Source: JAVBNW01 sp031551255 (GTDB lineage Bacteria > Bacillota > Clostridia > Christensenellales > UBA1750). Taken from it: a stretch of 21,458 nucleotides of DNA. This document shows, in pieces, positions 1 through 15,000 of this stretch (its first letter is position 1; every line of letters starts with the position of its first letter). The notes under the pieces are model-generated. The model worked only from the letters and a program-made list of their open reading frames with translations. It did not search any database and was not told the DNA's origin. The DNA is taken from the NCBI GenBank assembly GCA_031551255.1, contig JAVBNW010000070.1, positions 1 through 21,458 of the forward strand, given 5' to 3'. The translations under genes and the position numbers were made by a program.

Positions 1-3000
1 ATCGCTCGCTTCCGTGCTGCGGCACGAAAGCTCGTTCACTGCGTCGCTCCTCCTCTTCCTCAAAACCGCTGCGGCGATTTTGAGGAGCAAGAAGAACGGC
101 GAAATTAGGAACGAGGGTGCGCGTTCCCCCCGTTCTTCTTACTTCCATAAAACCACTGAGGCGGTTTTATGGATTAAGAACGAAGGAGAAGATACGGTAA
201 CCACGTTCTTCGTTCTTCTCAATCCGAAAGAAACCTCAGTTTCTTTGGGAAGAGGAGATTCCACGGAGACAGAGCGTAGTGCGAATCGACGACGGCTCGC
301 GCCATTTTTTCTCGCTCCGCCATCATCTTTAGTTTCACAAGAGGCCTATTCTCCCTTTCACCCCCAGTCGTATTTTCTTCGCCGCGCGCATAGATATGAA
401 ACATCGCGAAGTGGGGGGAAGGCATATGCAGGGCGAATACCAACGCACGTTTTTGATGATGCGGCCGCTGGACGCGCAAGATAGCGCCAGCACAGGCTTT
501 TGCAGGATGGAACGGAAGAACAACCGGGGCAAGCTGGTCTTTACGGTGCAGGGCATGAAGAGGCCGGGTCCGCTCTACGCCCTTTTGGTATCACAGGATG
601 GACAGGAAGCCAAAGTTGTTTCCTGCGGCGAGTTGCGCGTGGATGCGCGCGGGCAAGGAACGCTTACGCATAATCTGGATAGCGTAACGCCTTCCGCCGC
701 AGCGGGCTATCGTGCGGTATGCATTGCCGAAGCCGCGCAGGACGGCGTGGATGTGATGATGGTCGGCTTCTTTGGAAAGGGCAGGCCGTTTGACAGGGAA
801 GATGCGCAGCGGCTTGCGGCAAAGGCGCTGGGGATTGTCTCTTCAGAAAAGAAAGCGGAGGCGCCGGCTCCGCTTCAGCAGACTGCTACGCCTAAAACAA
901 TCGAGCCGCCTCAAGGGCCTGTAACGAAGACCGTGCCCGCGCTGGGTGCCTTGGAGGAAGCGGATCCTGGGCTACCTATCCTAAAGGTGCAAGAGGAGAT
1001 GCCTTCGTCCCGCCTGCCGACCGGCGTATGGGCGCAGCCGCCGGCTGAAATAGGGACGACGCCGGCGATCGGTCTGCCGGAAGGGCTCGAGCATGTCGTG
1101 TGGCCCGATGCGGTGCTGCCCCTCAGGGAGCTGTTCGAGCGTTTCGACGTAGCGTCTCCGGTAACCGGCGCGGAAAACGAAATTTTTGTTTCGATTCCGA
1201 TGAGCGGGGGGATGATGGGCATCGATCACTATCTGCTGGGGGTTAGGTTGGAAAATGGAACCGTCGTCGCCGTGGGATATGCGATTCCCGGCGAGCCGGA
1301 TACTCCGCCCGCGGGGCTGGAGGGCTACCGGTGGATGGATACCCCGCTGGGCGGATACTGGATGAAGTGGGAAGTTGTGGAATAACGCAGACAGCCTATG
1401 GCCGAGGCGGATGGTTGCCGCCGAAGCCATAGGCTATTTCTTTTTTGAATCATCAGGCGGCTGGAAATGTGCGCACATTTTCCGGGCCGCCTGATGATTT
1501 GCGCGGCCTTGTTTCAATGAATGAAGGGTTGTGGTATAAGGTGGGGGAGCTTATAGCCCCCGGCCCGGAGAGGATTATTTGCTGATGAAGACCTGTACGA
1601 TATAGTAGTTGCCGGAGTTGTCGCGGCATACGGACAAGCCCACGTTCGTGTAGGTTTTGCTCAGAATGTTGTTGCGATGGCCTACCGAGGACATCAGGCC
1701 TACGAACGCCTTTTGCAGCGAACCGTAGCGCGCGATGTTTTCATTCGCTCCGCGGTACGAGATCCCCGCGGCCTTGAGCATATCGCGCACGGAACCCAGC
1801 GTGGGGGACTGATGGGCGAAGTAGCGATTTGCGATCATATCGGAGCACTTTGCCTTGGCGACGGCCGATATGGAGGAATCGAGGGTGTAAGGCGCAAGCC
1901 CCATCGCGGCGCGCTCTTTATTCATCATTGTGAGCAGTTCTTGTTCTTGCGTCGATGCGGAAACTGGTGTATAATTCACGCCGTTGGCTGCGGCGGTCGG
2001 CGCAGGGTAGGTGATTTTCACACAGGTTCCGCTGGAGCAGTCGTACTTCGTGGCTACATAGGCGGTTTGCGTCGTGGTGGAGACTGCGGGGCCGAGGCAT
2101 ACGCCGCCGGGGCAATTGGTACCGACCGGAAGATAGGTGTAGCCGGTTTGCGAAGTTGCCATGCCGGACGAGCCCGTGGAAACACAGGTTCCGCTGGAGC
2201 AATCATACCTCGTAGGCACGTAGGCATAGGCAGCCGAGGCGATCGGCGCGGATGCCGACAGAAGGGCGAGCAGTGTAAGGGCAACGGCGATGTTCCTAAT
2301 CTTTCTCATGGGATCTTCCTCCTTATGCGGGCCGCTATGTTATTTATGGTGCAACCCGGAATGGTTCCCAGCTTACTCCATGCCATAACATGGGTGCAAT
2401 GGTATTTGGCAGCGAGTTACCATGAGAAAACTTCCCAAACATGGGCATGTGTATGAAAGAGCGGTGCATGGGGAACATATCCGCGGCCGGAGCACATACA
2501 ATATTTCGATCACGTCACTGAAATCAGGAGGATGTCCATGGGTTTGGTAAAATGTCCGCGATGCGAACTGAATTACATGCAAGATACCGACAAGTTTTGC
2601 ACGGTCTGCCGCCGCGATATGCGGGGCGAAGAGGATGCGGCGGATGTGGAGCTGTGCACGGCGTGCGGCGAGCGCCCTGCCGCGCCAGGCGAAGATCTTT
2701 GTGTTTTGTGCCTGCGCGAAATGCACCGATCCGAAGGGCTGCAGATAGAAGCGGCGGCGGAGGCCGACACCGAGACGGCCATCGATCCCCTCTCTCCCAG
2801 CGATATCGAGGAAATGGAAATCGAAATCGAAATGGAGGAGGAGATTCCTTCCGGCGAACTCGGCGAGATCGACCGGGAATTGGGCATGGACGAAGAGGAA
2901 GAGATCGTTCCTGAAAGCCTGGAGCAGCTCGAGGAGCAGGAACTGAGCGAGACCGACGAAGAAGACGAGGAATGATGCGCGTCTTTGCGATCGGAGACTT

Positions 3001-6000
3001 GCATTTGCCCGGCGGACAGGAAAAGCCGATGCATGTGTTCGGTGATCACTGGGAGGAGCACTTTGAGCGCATTCGTTCCGACTGGCTTGCGAAGGTTGCT
3101 AAGGAGGATCTGGTGCTCATTCCCGGCGACATCTCCTGGGCGATGACGCTTGCACAAGCCGCGGACGACCTTCAGGCCATCGGATCTTTGCCGGGGCGCA
3201 AGATTATCTTGCGGGGCAACCACGATTATTGGTGGAGCTCCATAGGCCAGGTGCGATCCATGTTGCCCCACGGCATGTTCGCGCTGCAAAACGACGCCTT
3301 TTTGTATGATGATGTTTTAGTTGCGGGCGCCCGGGGTTGGCAGACGCCCGGCAGCCGTGATTTTCAGGCGCAGGATGAGAAGATTTATCTTCGCGAAGTG
3401 CAGCGCTTGGAGCTGTCGCTCAGGGATGCGCGAAGGCTCAGCGAAGGATTGCCGATCCTGGCGATGATGCACTATCCGCCGTTTAACGAGCGTCAGGAGG
3501 ATAACGATTTTACCGATTTGTTCGCCCGGTTTGGCGTAGCGCAGGTGCTGTACGGGCACCTGCACGCAAAGAGCATCGCATCGGCGTTTCAAGGCATCCG
3601 GGATGGCGTGGCCTATCGGCTGGTCTCCTGCGATGCGCTGGATTTTTCTTTGGCGCACGTGCCGCACGGCGGCTAAACGGCGCGGTATCGCACTGGGCAC
3701 TTGTTTTTGCCCTCGCATGAATTCATGCGAGGGCCTTTTCTTTTGGAGCAACTTAAAGTGCGCCAAGCCTTCCGCCGATGTGCCTTCGACAAAGAACAGA
3801 GGATGGAGCGCAATGCATTTAGAATACGAGAAAGTATGTTCGCAAGAACAAAAATTCGCATATATGATACGAACGTTTGTGCTGCATAAAGCTTTCATGC
3901 AAAAGAAAGCCTTACTTTTTTTGCTTTTTTGTATAATTAGGCTTGACAGAGAAGGAGAATGGGGTAAAGTGGAGAATAGATACAGACATGTGGTTGGATG
4001 TGGGTGAATGTGGGGATTTCCACAGTGTGTATAACCTGTGGATAACCAGTGAAAACCCAGCGAATAACCACAGATAAGCCGGTGGAGGAAAGGGGGATGC
4101 ATGTGGCCGACCGTTTTTCGTATCATTACGAGCATACGCTCGATTCCAAGGGCCGCATCACCATTCCCGCCAAGTTCCGCGAACAGCTTGGCAATTCCAT
4201 TTCGATGATGCGCGGGCCGGGGCCTTGCATCAGGCTTCTTTCTGTAAACGAATGGAACCGGGTCACCGCCAAGTACGCAGAAGTCGACGAAGATGAGAAC
4301 CCCGAACTCTTCGATAAGATGCGCAAGCTCATCTCCACATCTATGGATGAGAACATACCCGATAAACAGGGCCGCCTGCTGATTCACCCAATGCTGCGCG
4401 AGCACGCCAAACTCGATAAAGACGTGGTCGTCGCAGGCATGGGGCGGCATGTGGAGCTGTGGGACAAAGACCGCTACTTTGCCTTTATTGGCGGAGACGA
4501 AACCTAACATGGCTGAATTTTCCCATGTGCCGGTGATGCTGAGTGAATGCATGCGCTGCCTGAACGTGCGCGAGGACGGCGTTTTCGTCGACGGAACGCT
4601 CGGCGGGGGCGGGCATAGCGAGGCGATGCTTAGGCTCGGTGCCCGGGTCATCGGCATCGACCGCGACGCCGATGCGATCAAGGCGGCAAGCGCGCGCCTC
4701 CTCCACTTTGCCCCACGCTTTACCCCGGTGCGCGGAAACTTTGCCGACATCCGCGAAATTCTTTTCGGGCTTGGGCTGCAAAAGGTGGACGGCGTGTTGC
4801 TCGACCTTGGCGTTTCCTCCCACCAGATCGATACGCCCGAGCGAGGGTTCAGCTACCACGAGGACGCCCCGCTCGATATGCGGATGGACGCTTCGCAAGC
4901 GCTCACCGCCGCTCACGTGCTCAATACCTATCCCGAAAGGGAGATTGCCCGGATCTTGCGCGAATACGGCGAGGAGAAGTGGGCCCTTAGAATTGCCAAA
5001 TTTGTCGTAGCGAGAAGGCCGCTTAGCACCACCCAAGATTTTGTCGCGGTCATCGACGCCGCGGTGCCTAAGGCGGCCCGCGCAAAAGTTGCGCACCCGG
5101 CCCGGCGCTCGTTTCAAGGCGTGCGGATCGAGGTCAACTCCGAGCTTGCGATCCTTGAAGGCGCGCTCGATGCTGCGATGGATGTGCTGGGACCGGGTGG
5201 CAGGTTGACGGTCATCACATTTCACTCATTGGAAGATCGCATCGTAAAAAACACATTTCGCCGCATGGAAAACCCCTGTATTTGCCCGCCGGATATTCCG
5301 GTGTGCGTATGCGGAAGAAAGCCTTGTGCCAAGGTGCTTACGCGAAAGCCCATCGAACCCGGCGAGATGGAAATTGCTGACAACCCGCGCGCGCACAGTG
5401 CTAAGGTGCGCTGCGCGGAGCATATATAGGACGGAGGATGAATACAATGGCACAAAAGCGCAGCGATGCTTATGCAATAACGGACGGAGCGCTTGCCCTC
5501 CAAGAAGACGTGAACTACCGCGAAGCGGCAGAGCGCTATGGGCGGGATGATCGCAGGCCCGCACAGCAGCCGCGGGCGGAGGCAAAGCCCCGCAAGAGAT
5601 CCAAGGCGGTATTGCTTGCGCTGTTGTTTTTTGCGGCGGCGTTTGCGCTGCTGATGCGCCAGATCGGGATCGAGCGCGAAATCGTAGCCCTGCACGATAT
5701 GCGCACGGAACTGACCCAGGAGCAGCGGCGCGGCGAAGATTTGAGCCTGGAGTTGTCGCTAAAGATGGATATCGACAACGTGCAGCGTACCGCGAAAGAA
5801 GTTATGAACATGAACTACCCGGACGTGGAGATGACTCGATCGGTCGAGCTGCCCACGATTAAGACCGGCTCCACGATCGAAAAGGCCAACACTGTGGTCG
5901 ACCAGGAAGAGACGGACGCGTTTGCTGCATGGCTTGACGGCATTGCAGAAAGCCTTGGCAGGTAGCGCGATAGGAGGTTGTTCCCTACGAATATAGAGCC

Positions 6001-9000
6001 AAGCATCTCGACGAAAAAACGGCTGGTCGTATTGATCGTCGTGATTGCTTTGCTTTTTGGCGCGCTCGCGGTGCGATTGGGGTATATACAGGTTGTGCAG
6101 GCGAAGGAACTTCAGGGGAAGGCCATGAGCCAGTGGACGCGCAACCTTACGCTGACCGCCAGCAGGGGTGAGATTACCGACCGCAACGGCAACGTGCTCG
6201 CGCAGAGCGCCAATGCTTCCACCATCCTCGTCGCACAGCAGCAGCTCAAGAGCGACACAATCCCCGACAGCGCCAAGCGCCTTGCCGAGACTTTGGGGCT
6301 TGACGAGGCAAGCGTATTGGAAAAGCTAAACGATACCACGAAGAAAGATCACATTCTCAAGCGCCAGGTCGACAAGGAAACCGCCGACGCCGTGCGGGCC
6401 CTAAACATTTACGGGGTGTACATTTCCGCCGACACCACCCGCAAATACCCGGCCGCCGATCTCGCCAGCCAGGTGATCGGCTTTGCCGATATTTCCGGCC
6501 AGGGGCAGACCGGCGTGGAGTTGGAATTCGATAAATACCTAAAGGGCAAAAACGGCAGCGTGCTTACCGAAATCGACCGCAGCCAAAGGGAGATGCCTTT
6601 TAACAACGACGAATACGTGGCGCCGGAGCACGGGTATAATGTCGCTTTGACGCTGGATTCCAACATACAGTATTTTGCGGCGACCGCCGCGCGCAAGGCG
6701 ATGGAGGTAACCCAAGCAAAAAAAGTCTGGGCGGCGGTGATGGATGTTAAGACCGGCGAGCTGCTCGCCATGGTAAACGAGCCGACGTTTAACCTAAACG
6801 ATCCCCCTAGAGACGATATGGAAATGCTCAATCAACTGACGCGCAACGGTATCGTCACCGATGCGTATGAGCCCGGCTCCACGTTTAAAATCGTCACCAC
6901 CGCCGCGGCGCTCGATTCGGGCGTTACCAGCCTTAACGCGGGATATCAATGCACCGGCTCCATTCTGGTAGACGGCGACAAGATCCGTTGCTGGCGCACC
7001 GGCCTTCCGCATGGCCATCAAACGCTTACCGAAGCCGTGATGAACTCCTGCAACCCCGTGTTTGTGCAGCTTGCGCTCTCCATGGGTAGGGATCGATACT
7101 ATGAATACCTGGGAAACTTTGGATTTGGACAAAAGACGGGCGTGCCGATTAGGGGCGAATCTTCCGGCCAGGTGATCTCGATTAAGTACGTCAAAGACGT
7201 CGACCTTGCGCGCATCGGCTTTGGCCAAAGCGTCTCGGTGACGCCGCTTCAGCTCATTACCGCGTGCAGTGCGGCGGTCAACGGCGGCAAGCTGTTAAAG
7301 CCCCGCATCGTCAAGGAAATCAGCACCCAAGATGGCGAAGTCGTCGAATCCTTTGAGCCCGAAGTCGTAGCGCAGCCTATTTCCGAGGAAACTTCCGCGA
7401 TGATGCGGGGCATCCTGGAAGAGGTGGTCAAGGATGGCGGCGGGCGCAATGCGTACGTACCCGGCTATCGCATCGGCGGCAAAACCGGCACCGCGCAAAA
7501 GTACGACGACAGTGGGCGCATCATGAAGGATGTGCACGTGTCCTCCTTTATAGGCTTTGCGCCGATGGACGATCCAAAGATTGCCGTGCTGTTCGTGGTC
7601 GACGAACCCGGCGTGCGGCCGGATTTCGGCTCGACGGTCGCCGCTCCGTACGCGCGGGAGATCTTCGAGCAGACGCTGCCGTATCTGGGCATTCAACCGC
7701 GCTACGCCGAGGGCGAAAAAGAGCTGGTGGGCAAACAAGTTGAGGTTCCGGATCTTTCGGCATTTGCCACCGCATCCGAAGCGGAAGCGGCGCTTGGAGA
7801 AGCCGGCCTGCGCTTTATGCTCGACGGCGAGTCGGCCCGCCCGGTGATCGATCAGATGCCTGCGGCTGGAACCCTGGTGCCGGAGCAGTCGATCGTGGTA
7901 TTGTATACGGACATTACGCCCGAGGAAGAGGCGTCGGAGCTGAACGTGTTCGTGCCGGACATCAAGGGCATGTCCATCGTGCAGGCCAACCGGGTTATGC
8001 GGCACGCGGGGCTCGAAATGCGCTTCACAGGCAGCGGGCTTGCGGTATCGCAATTTCCCGCGGCCGGCACCGAAGTCGCTCGCGGCTCTAGCGTGCAGGT
8101 AGTATTTGAGAAGCCCTGACGGGCTCAGGGAGGGATCCCATTTGTTGCTTTCCGCTTTATGTGGCGCTTATGAAGACGCTAAACTGCGCGGCGCCGATAT
8201 CGACATTTCCGGCCTTTCGATCGATTCGCGCAAGGTAAGCGATGGCGATTTGTTTTTCTGTCTGCCCGGCATGAAGGTAGACGGGCATAAATTCGCCCCG
8301 ATGGCGCTGGAGGCCGGCGCGGTAGCGCTGGTGGTGGAGCGGTGGCTCGACGTTCCGGTGCCGCAGATCCTCGTTGCCGATGCGCGTGCGGCCTGCTCGT
8401 ACATGGCGCAGGCTTTTTACGGTTATCCGGCGCGGGAGATGACGATGGTGGGCGCGACGGGCACCAAGGGGAAGACGACCACCTGCTTTTTGATCAAGGC
8501 CATGGCCGATGCCGCGGGCCGCAAATGCGGGTTGATCGGCACGGCGGTGAATATGATAGGCTCCGAGGTGGTCACGGAAAAGATGACCACCCCCACCACG
8601 CCGGATCCGATCGAACTGCAAAGGCTTCTGCGCCGCATGGCGGACGAGGGCTGCACGATGTGCGTGATGGAGGTCACCGCGCACGCAACCCTTCTTCGGC
8701 GCGTAGAAGGCATGCGCTTTGACGCCGGGGTGTTTACGAATTTCTCGCAGGATCATTTGGACGATTTCGGCACGATGGATAACTACTTCGCATCCAAGCG
8801 CCGCTTCTTTTCGGATGAGTTTTGCGAGTGGGCGGCGGTGAATGCCGACGACAACCGCGCGGGAGATATCCTTAACGCAGGCACGCCCTGCACTACCTAC
8901 GGCGTATCAAGGCCTGCCGACGCGTACGCAAGGGATATCGAGATAAGGGAAGGCGGCGTAAGCTTCACCCTTACGTGGGGATCGGCGCTTTTGCCGCTGC

Positions 9001-12000
9001 ACCTTAGGCTTTCGGGGCTCTTTAACGTGTACAACGCGCTTGCCGCGGCGGTGGTATGCCTGCACCTGGGCATGTCTTCCGAGGTCGTCAAACGCGCTCT
9101 TGAGGGCGTCAAAGCCGTCCCCGGCCGGCTGGAAGTGCTGGAAACCGGCACGCCGTACCGCGTGATCCTAGACTATGCGCACTCGCCGGACAGCCTGCGC
9201 AATATTCTCGAGGCGATACGTCAGTTCACCACGGGCAGGGTCATCGCCGTGTTCGGCTGCGGTGGAGACCGCGATCATGCGAAGAGGCCGATTATGGGAG
9301 AGATTGCCGGTAGGCTTTCTGATTATGTGATTCTCACCTCCGACAACCCTCGCTCCGAACCGCCGATGGACATCATCCGTGCGATCGAGGAGGGGATTGA
9401 GCCGGGGAGCGCGCCGTACGAGATCATCGAAAACAGGCGTGAGGCAATTGAAAAGGCCCTGTCCATAGCCACGCCGGGCGATACGGTTGTGCTCGCCGGC
9501 AAGGGGCAGGAGGTCTATCAAGAAGTGAACGGAGTCAAGCGCCCGTTCGATGAGAAGAAGATCGTAGCCGAAATTCTCGGTACGCCATAGAGGATGTAGG
9601 CGCGCTACTAAAGAGCTCTTAAGGAGGAGCGAACCATGCCAAGGGTTATTGGAGTTATCCTGGTTTCGTTTGCGGTGATGTTGGTGCTCGGGCCGTTTTT
9701 CATCCCGCTTTTGCACAAGCTCAAATTCGGACAGCCGATTCGTTCGGACGGCCCGAAATCTCACGCCGTCAAGCAGGGAACGCCGACGATGGGCGGCATC
9801 ATGCTCTGCATCGCTATCGCGCTTTCGGCCATGCTGTTCTCCTATCCCGAGGGCAGAATGGAAATCATGCTTCCGGGCGTACTATTCTCCTTGGGTTTTG
9901 CGCTGATAGGCTTTTTGGACGACTACCTTAAGGTGGTACGCAAAAACCCCAAGGGCCTGCGCGGCTGGTACAAGATTTTTTTCCAGATGCTTATCTCCAC
10001 GGGGCTGGCTGTTTTTTGCTACCTACATCCGCAAATCGGCCCCAAGGTTTACGTGCCGTTTGCCGGCATCGAGTGGGATATGGGTATTTTCTACATACCC
10101 TTTGCGGTGTTCGTCATCATCGCAATGGTTAATTCCGCCAACCTCACCGATGGCGTGGACGGCCTCTTGGGCGGCACCTCGCTGATCATCAGCGCGACGT
10201 TTGCGGTGATCGCCCTGTTTGCGATCGGCCTTTTGGATGCGGGCATCGCCCGCAACATCGCCATACTCGCGGCGGCGGTCGCCGGCGCGTGCTTGGGCTT
10301 TTTGCGGTTTAACACATACCCCGCGCGCATCATCATGGGCGATACCGGTTCGTTTTTGCTGGGAGGCTCCATCACCTTTATCGCGTTGGCGCTGAAGCTG
10401 CCGCTGCTTTTACCCATTGCATGCGTGATGTTCGTGGCTTCCAGCGTGTCGGATATCATCCAGATCGGCTATTTTAAGTTGACGCATGGCAAGCGGGTGT
10501 TTCGCATGGCGCCGCTGCACCACCACTTTGAGCTGGGCGGCATGTTGGAAACGCAGATCGTGGCGATGTACATGATCATCACATTTATCGCATGCCTCGT
10601 CGCGCTGTGGGGAGTTTCGGCGTAGCGCAAAGAGGCCATCCGGGCGTGGAGCCGCGTCGGCCGATTGGGAAAAGCCGGCAAGTGGGGAAGGAGAACAGCA
10701 TGGATTTTCAAGATAAGCGCGTATTGATTGCCGGGCTCGCCCGCTCAGGCCTTGCAGCCGCACGGCTGCTCTGCGGGCATGGCGCCAAGGTACTGCTATA
10801 CGACCAAAAAATGGAAATGCCCGCGGCGCAGGAGGCTATGAACGACCTTCCCGTCGAGTGGCACCTGGGGGATGAGCCGCTTGCGCTCGCGCTTTCGTGC
10901 GATCTTACAGTGTTAAGCCCGGGCATTCCGGTACAAAGCGCGTGGATTGTGGATGCCAAGGCGCGGGGCAAGGAGATCATCGGCGAGATGGAGCTTGGGT
11001 ATCTGATGTCCAGAGGCACGCTGATCGCCATTACTGGCACCAACGGAAAGACGACCACCACGTCCCTTGTAGGTGAGTTGTTTAAAAACGCAGGAAAGCT
11101 TACGCACGTAGTGGGCAACATCGGCAACCCTATAACATCCGTCGCGGACGATACCCACCCGGACGACGTGATCGTCGTCGAGGTATCCAGCTTTCAGCTC
11201 GAAACGATCGAGAGCTTTCGTCCTACGGTCAGCGCGGTGCTCAACATTACCGAGGACCATCTAAACCGCCACGGTACGATGCAGGAATACATACGCCTCA
11301 AGGCGCGCATTTTTGAAAACCAGCGCGCGGGGGATTTTGTCGTGCTTAACTGGGACGACGCAACCGTGCGCGCGATGGCAAAGCAGGCCGTGTGCAAGGC
11401 TATTTTCTTTTCGGCGAAGGAGATTCCGCCGATCGGCGCATGGGTGGAGGACGGCAAGATCTTCTACGGATCGCGTGGGGACGATAACGTGCGCGCGCTG
11501 TGCGACGTAACCGATGTGCGCATCCCCGGCGCGCATAACTTGCAAAACGCGTTGTGCGCCTCCGCTATCGCCATGGCGCTGAACGTGCCGCCTCCGGTGG
11601 TTCGCCATACGCTGCGCACTTTTGCGGGCGTGGAGCACCGCATCGAGACCGTGCGCGAGCTTAGCGGGGTTAAGTACATCAACGATTCCAAGGGCACGAA
11701 CGTCGATTCATCGGTGAAGGCCGTGGAGGCGATGGATCGTCCCACCGTGCTCATCGCCGGCGGATACGACAAACACACGGATTTTTCGCCGTTTGCCGCT
11801 GCCATCGCGGCGGGGAAGATCCAAAGAGTCGTGCTGCTGGGCGAGACGGCGGATCAAATCGAGGCTGCGCTGCTCAAATGCGGGTATGAAGCGGTGCTGC
11901 GCGCGCATACGATGAAAGAGGCGGTGGAGTCGGCGCGTGCCGAGGCGGTCGAAGGCGGCGCGGTTCTCCTGTCGCCGGCGTGCGCAAGCTTCGATATGTA

Positions 12001-15000
12001 CGAAGATTACGAGGCGCGCGGCAGAGATTTTAAGCGCATCGTCGCCGAGTTGCGCGAGTGAGCGAATGCCGCTCGTGGGGCGAAGGAAGCGTTCCGAGGG
12101 CCGCAATCAGCGAGTCATAAATTACGCCGGGAGGGGCAGCCGTGCAAAGACAGGCCGCAAGGAGGCAGCCGGATAGGGAGCCCGACAGGGATGTGGAAAG
12201 ATACACATCTCCCTTTTCGTCCTCTTTCGAGCAGAGGGAACGCCGCCCTGCGCGGCGCAAGAAGATTTCCGGGGCAAAGAAGAGGCCTCCGGTGCAAAGG
12301 CCGCGCCCCGACAGGGATGAAAGGCCGCTTCCCGGCATTCCGGATGGAACCCGTAGAGGCGCGTTCGATATAAGCCTTGCGGGCGTCGCGCTGTTGCTAG
12401 TTGTGTTGGGGCTGATGTTCGTGCTCTCTTCATCGAGCTACACGGCGGGCATCAAGGGGGATTCGTTCGCGGATTTTCGCTCGCAGCTGATGTGGGCGGT
12501 GGTGGGCCTTGGCGGCATGATCGTTATGACGATTGCCGATTACCGCTTTTTGCGCAACGCCAAGTTCGTGTGGCTCGTGATGGGCGTGACGATCACCCTG
12601 CTCTTGCTGCTGATGATCCTGCCGCGCACGGGCTTTGTGCTTACTTCGCCCAAGATCAACGGATCGCGGCGTTGGATTAGAGTGATGGCGGGCAATACGG
12701 TTCTTTTGTCGCTACAACCCTCCGAGCTTGCCAAATTTGCGCTCATCCTGTTTTTAACCGTGAAGCTTTCCAACCGTCCCAAAGATCTGCCGCATTTCAC
12801 CCGATCCATTTTGCCCTGCTTTGCGGTGGCGGGCGTGTTTTTCGGACTGGTAATGCTCCAGCCCAACCTATCCACTGCCGGAACGCTCATGATCGTCACC
12901 ATCATCATCCTGTTCGCGTCCGGAGTGTCCATCAAGCAGCTATTTGGGCCGATTATGGTACTGATTCCCATCGCCATAGCGCTGGTGGTGCTCGAGCCCT
13001 ACAGGTTCGACAGGTTTCTTTCCTTCAGGGATCCGTGGAGCATGGCGGGTGACGAGGCGTATCAGCTGATTCAGAGCTTTTATGCGTTGGCAAACGGCGG
13101 CTTGTTCGGCACGGGCTTTGGCATGTCGCGCCAGAAGCACTCGTTCTTGCCCTATGCCTCCAGCGACTTTATCTTCGCCATCGTCGCCGAAGAAGTCGGC
13201 TTTATCGGCGCGCTGGTAATTCTACTTTTATTCCTGGCGTTGATTTACTTCGGCTTGCGTACGGCCATGCGCTGCCCCGACAGGTTTGGTACGCTGCTCG
13301 CGACGGGGCTTACCGCGCTTATCGCCGTGCAGGTGATTATCAATATCGCCGTGGTTACCGGCTCTATGCCTACCACCGGCTTGCCGCTGCCGTTTTTTAC
13401 CGCCGGCGGAACTTCGCTGGCGATCTTTATGACGGAGATCGGCATTTTGTTGAGTATTTCCCGGCACAAGCGCATCACCGACACGTAGGCGGAGCGCACT
13501 ACGCTCCGAAATCCCAGCGTTGCGACGCTGGGATTTTTTACGCTGCGTGGGGCTTCCTACCTTCCAAAGAAACTGAGGTTTCTTTGGAAGGTAGGAAGAA
13601 CGGGGAACATGGGCTCCGTGTCTTCTTCGTCGTTCTTAATCCATAAAAGCGCCGCAACGGTTTTATGGAAGAGGAAAAACGAAGAACGCGCGCTTCGGCT
13701 TCTTATCTCGTCGCTTTTCTCAATCCTCAAAACCGCCGCAGCGGTATTGAGTAAAAGGAGGTTTTACGCACCGCCAGTTCCCTTAAACGCCGCAGCGTTT
13801 AAGGGAACGGAGCGCAGTGTAAACCGACGCGGTAACCGGTTTTCTCTTTCCGCCATAGATTGATGTGTGTATGGTGGAAGGAGGACGCTTATGAATGCAT
13901 TGAAGATCACGGGCGGCCATCGCCTGGAGGGCGATACCCTTGCCGGGGCCGCAAAGAACGCGGTGCTGCCGATCATGGCTGCGAGCATACTCACCGCCGG
14001 TCAGGTTCACCTCAGGAAGGTGCCGAACCTTTCCGACGTAAGGAGCATGCTCGGCATCCTGCATACGCTGGGGTTGCGCGCCGAGCGGGCAGGAGAGGAT
14101 ATCGTGATCGAAGGCTCGGGCGCCGCGGGCTTTCAAATGCCCGAAGGGCTTTCCAAGGAAATCCGCTCATCGATTTTCATGCTCGGCCCCATCCTCGCCA
14201 GGCACGGTCAGGCTACGTTTACATATCCCGGTGGCTGCGAGATCGGCCTGCGCCCGATCGACCTGCACCTAAGCGGCCTTCGCGCGCTGGGCGCGACGGT
14301 GCGCGAAGAGGGCGGGCTCATTCATTGCAGCGGCAAGCTTCGGGGTGCGGATATCCATTTGGATTACCCTTCGGTGGGCGCTACGGAAAATATTATGATG
14401 GCGGCGGCTACGGCGCAGGGCCTCACGATCGTTTCCAACGCGGCCCGCGAGCCCGAGGTGGAGGACTTGGCGCTCTTCATCAACCGCATGGGCGGAAAAG
14501 TGCACGGCGCGGGCGGGGATAGGATCGTCATTGAAGGCGTAAAAGAATTGCACGGGGTAGAGTTTCAGCCGATGCCCGACCGCATCGTCACCGGCACGCT
14601 TTTATGCGCGGCGGCGATTACGCGCGGGGATATACTCGTTCGGGACGGCAAGGCGCAGGATATGGCCGGCGTACTCGCCAAGCTTCGAGAAACCGGCTGC
14701 AAAGTTGATGCGGGGCCGGATGGCGTGCGCCTTAGCTGCGCATCCCGCCCTCTGTCGGTACGCTCGCTCGAAACATCGCCCTACCCGGGCTTCCCAACCG
14801 ATATGCAGGCGCAGATGGTCGCGATGCTCGCTACCTGCCAGGGCATCGCCGCCGTCAGCGAAAATGTGTTTGAAAACCGGTTCGGGCATGTGAACGAGCT
14901 CAAGCGCATGGGCGCGGATATCGTCGTACACGGCCGCCTTGCGCTGGTGCGCGGCGTGGAAAAGCTCGATGGCGCGGTGGTATGCTCCCGCGATTTGCGG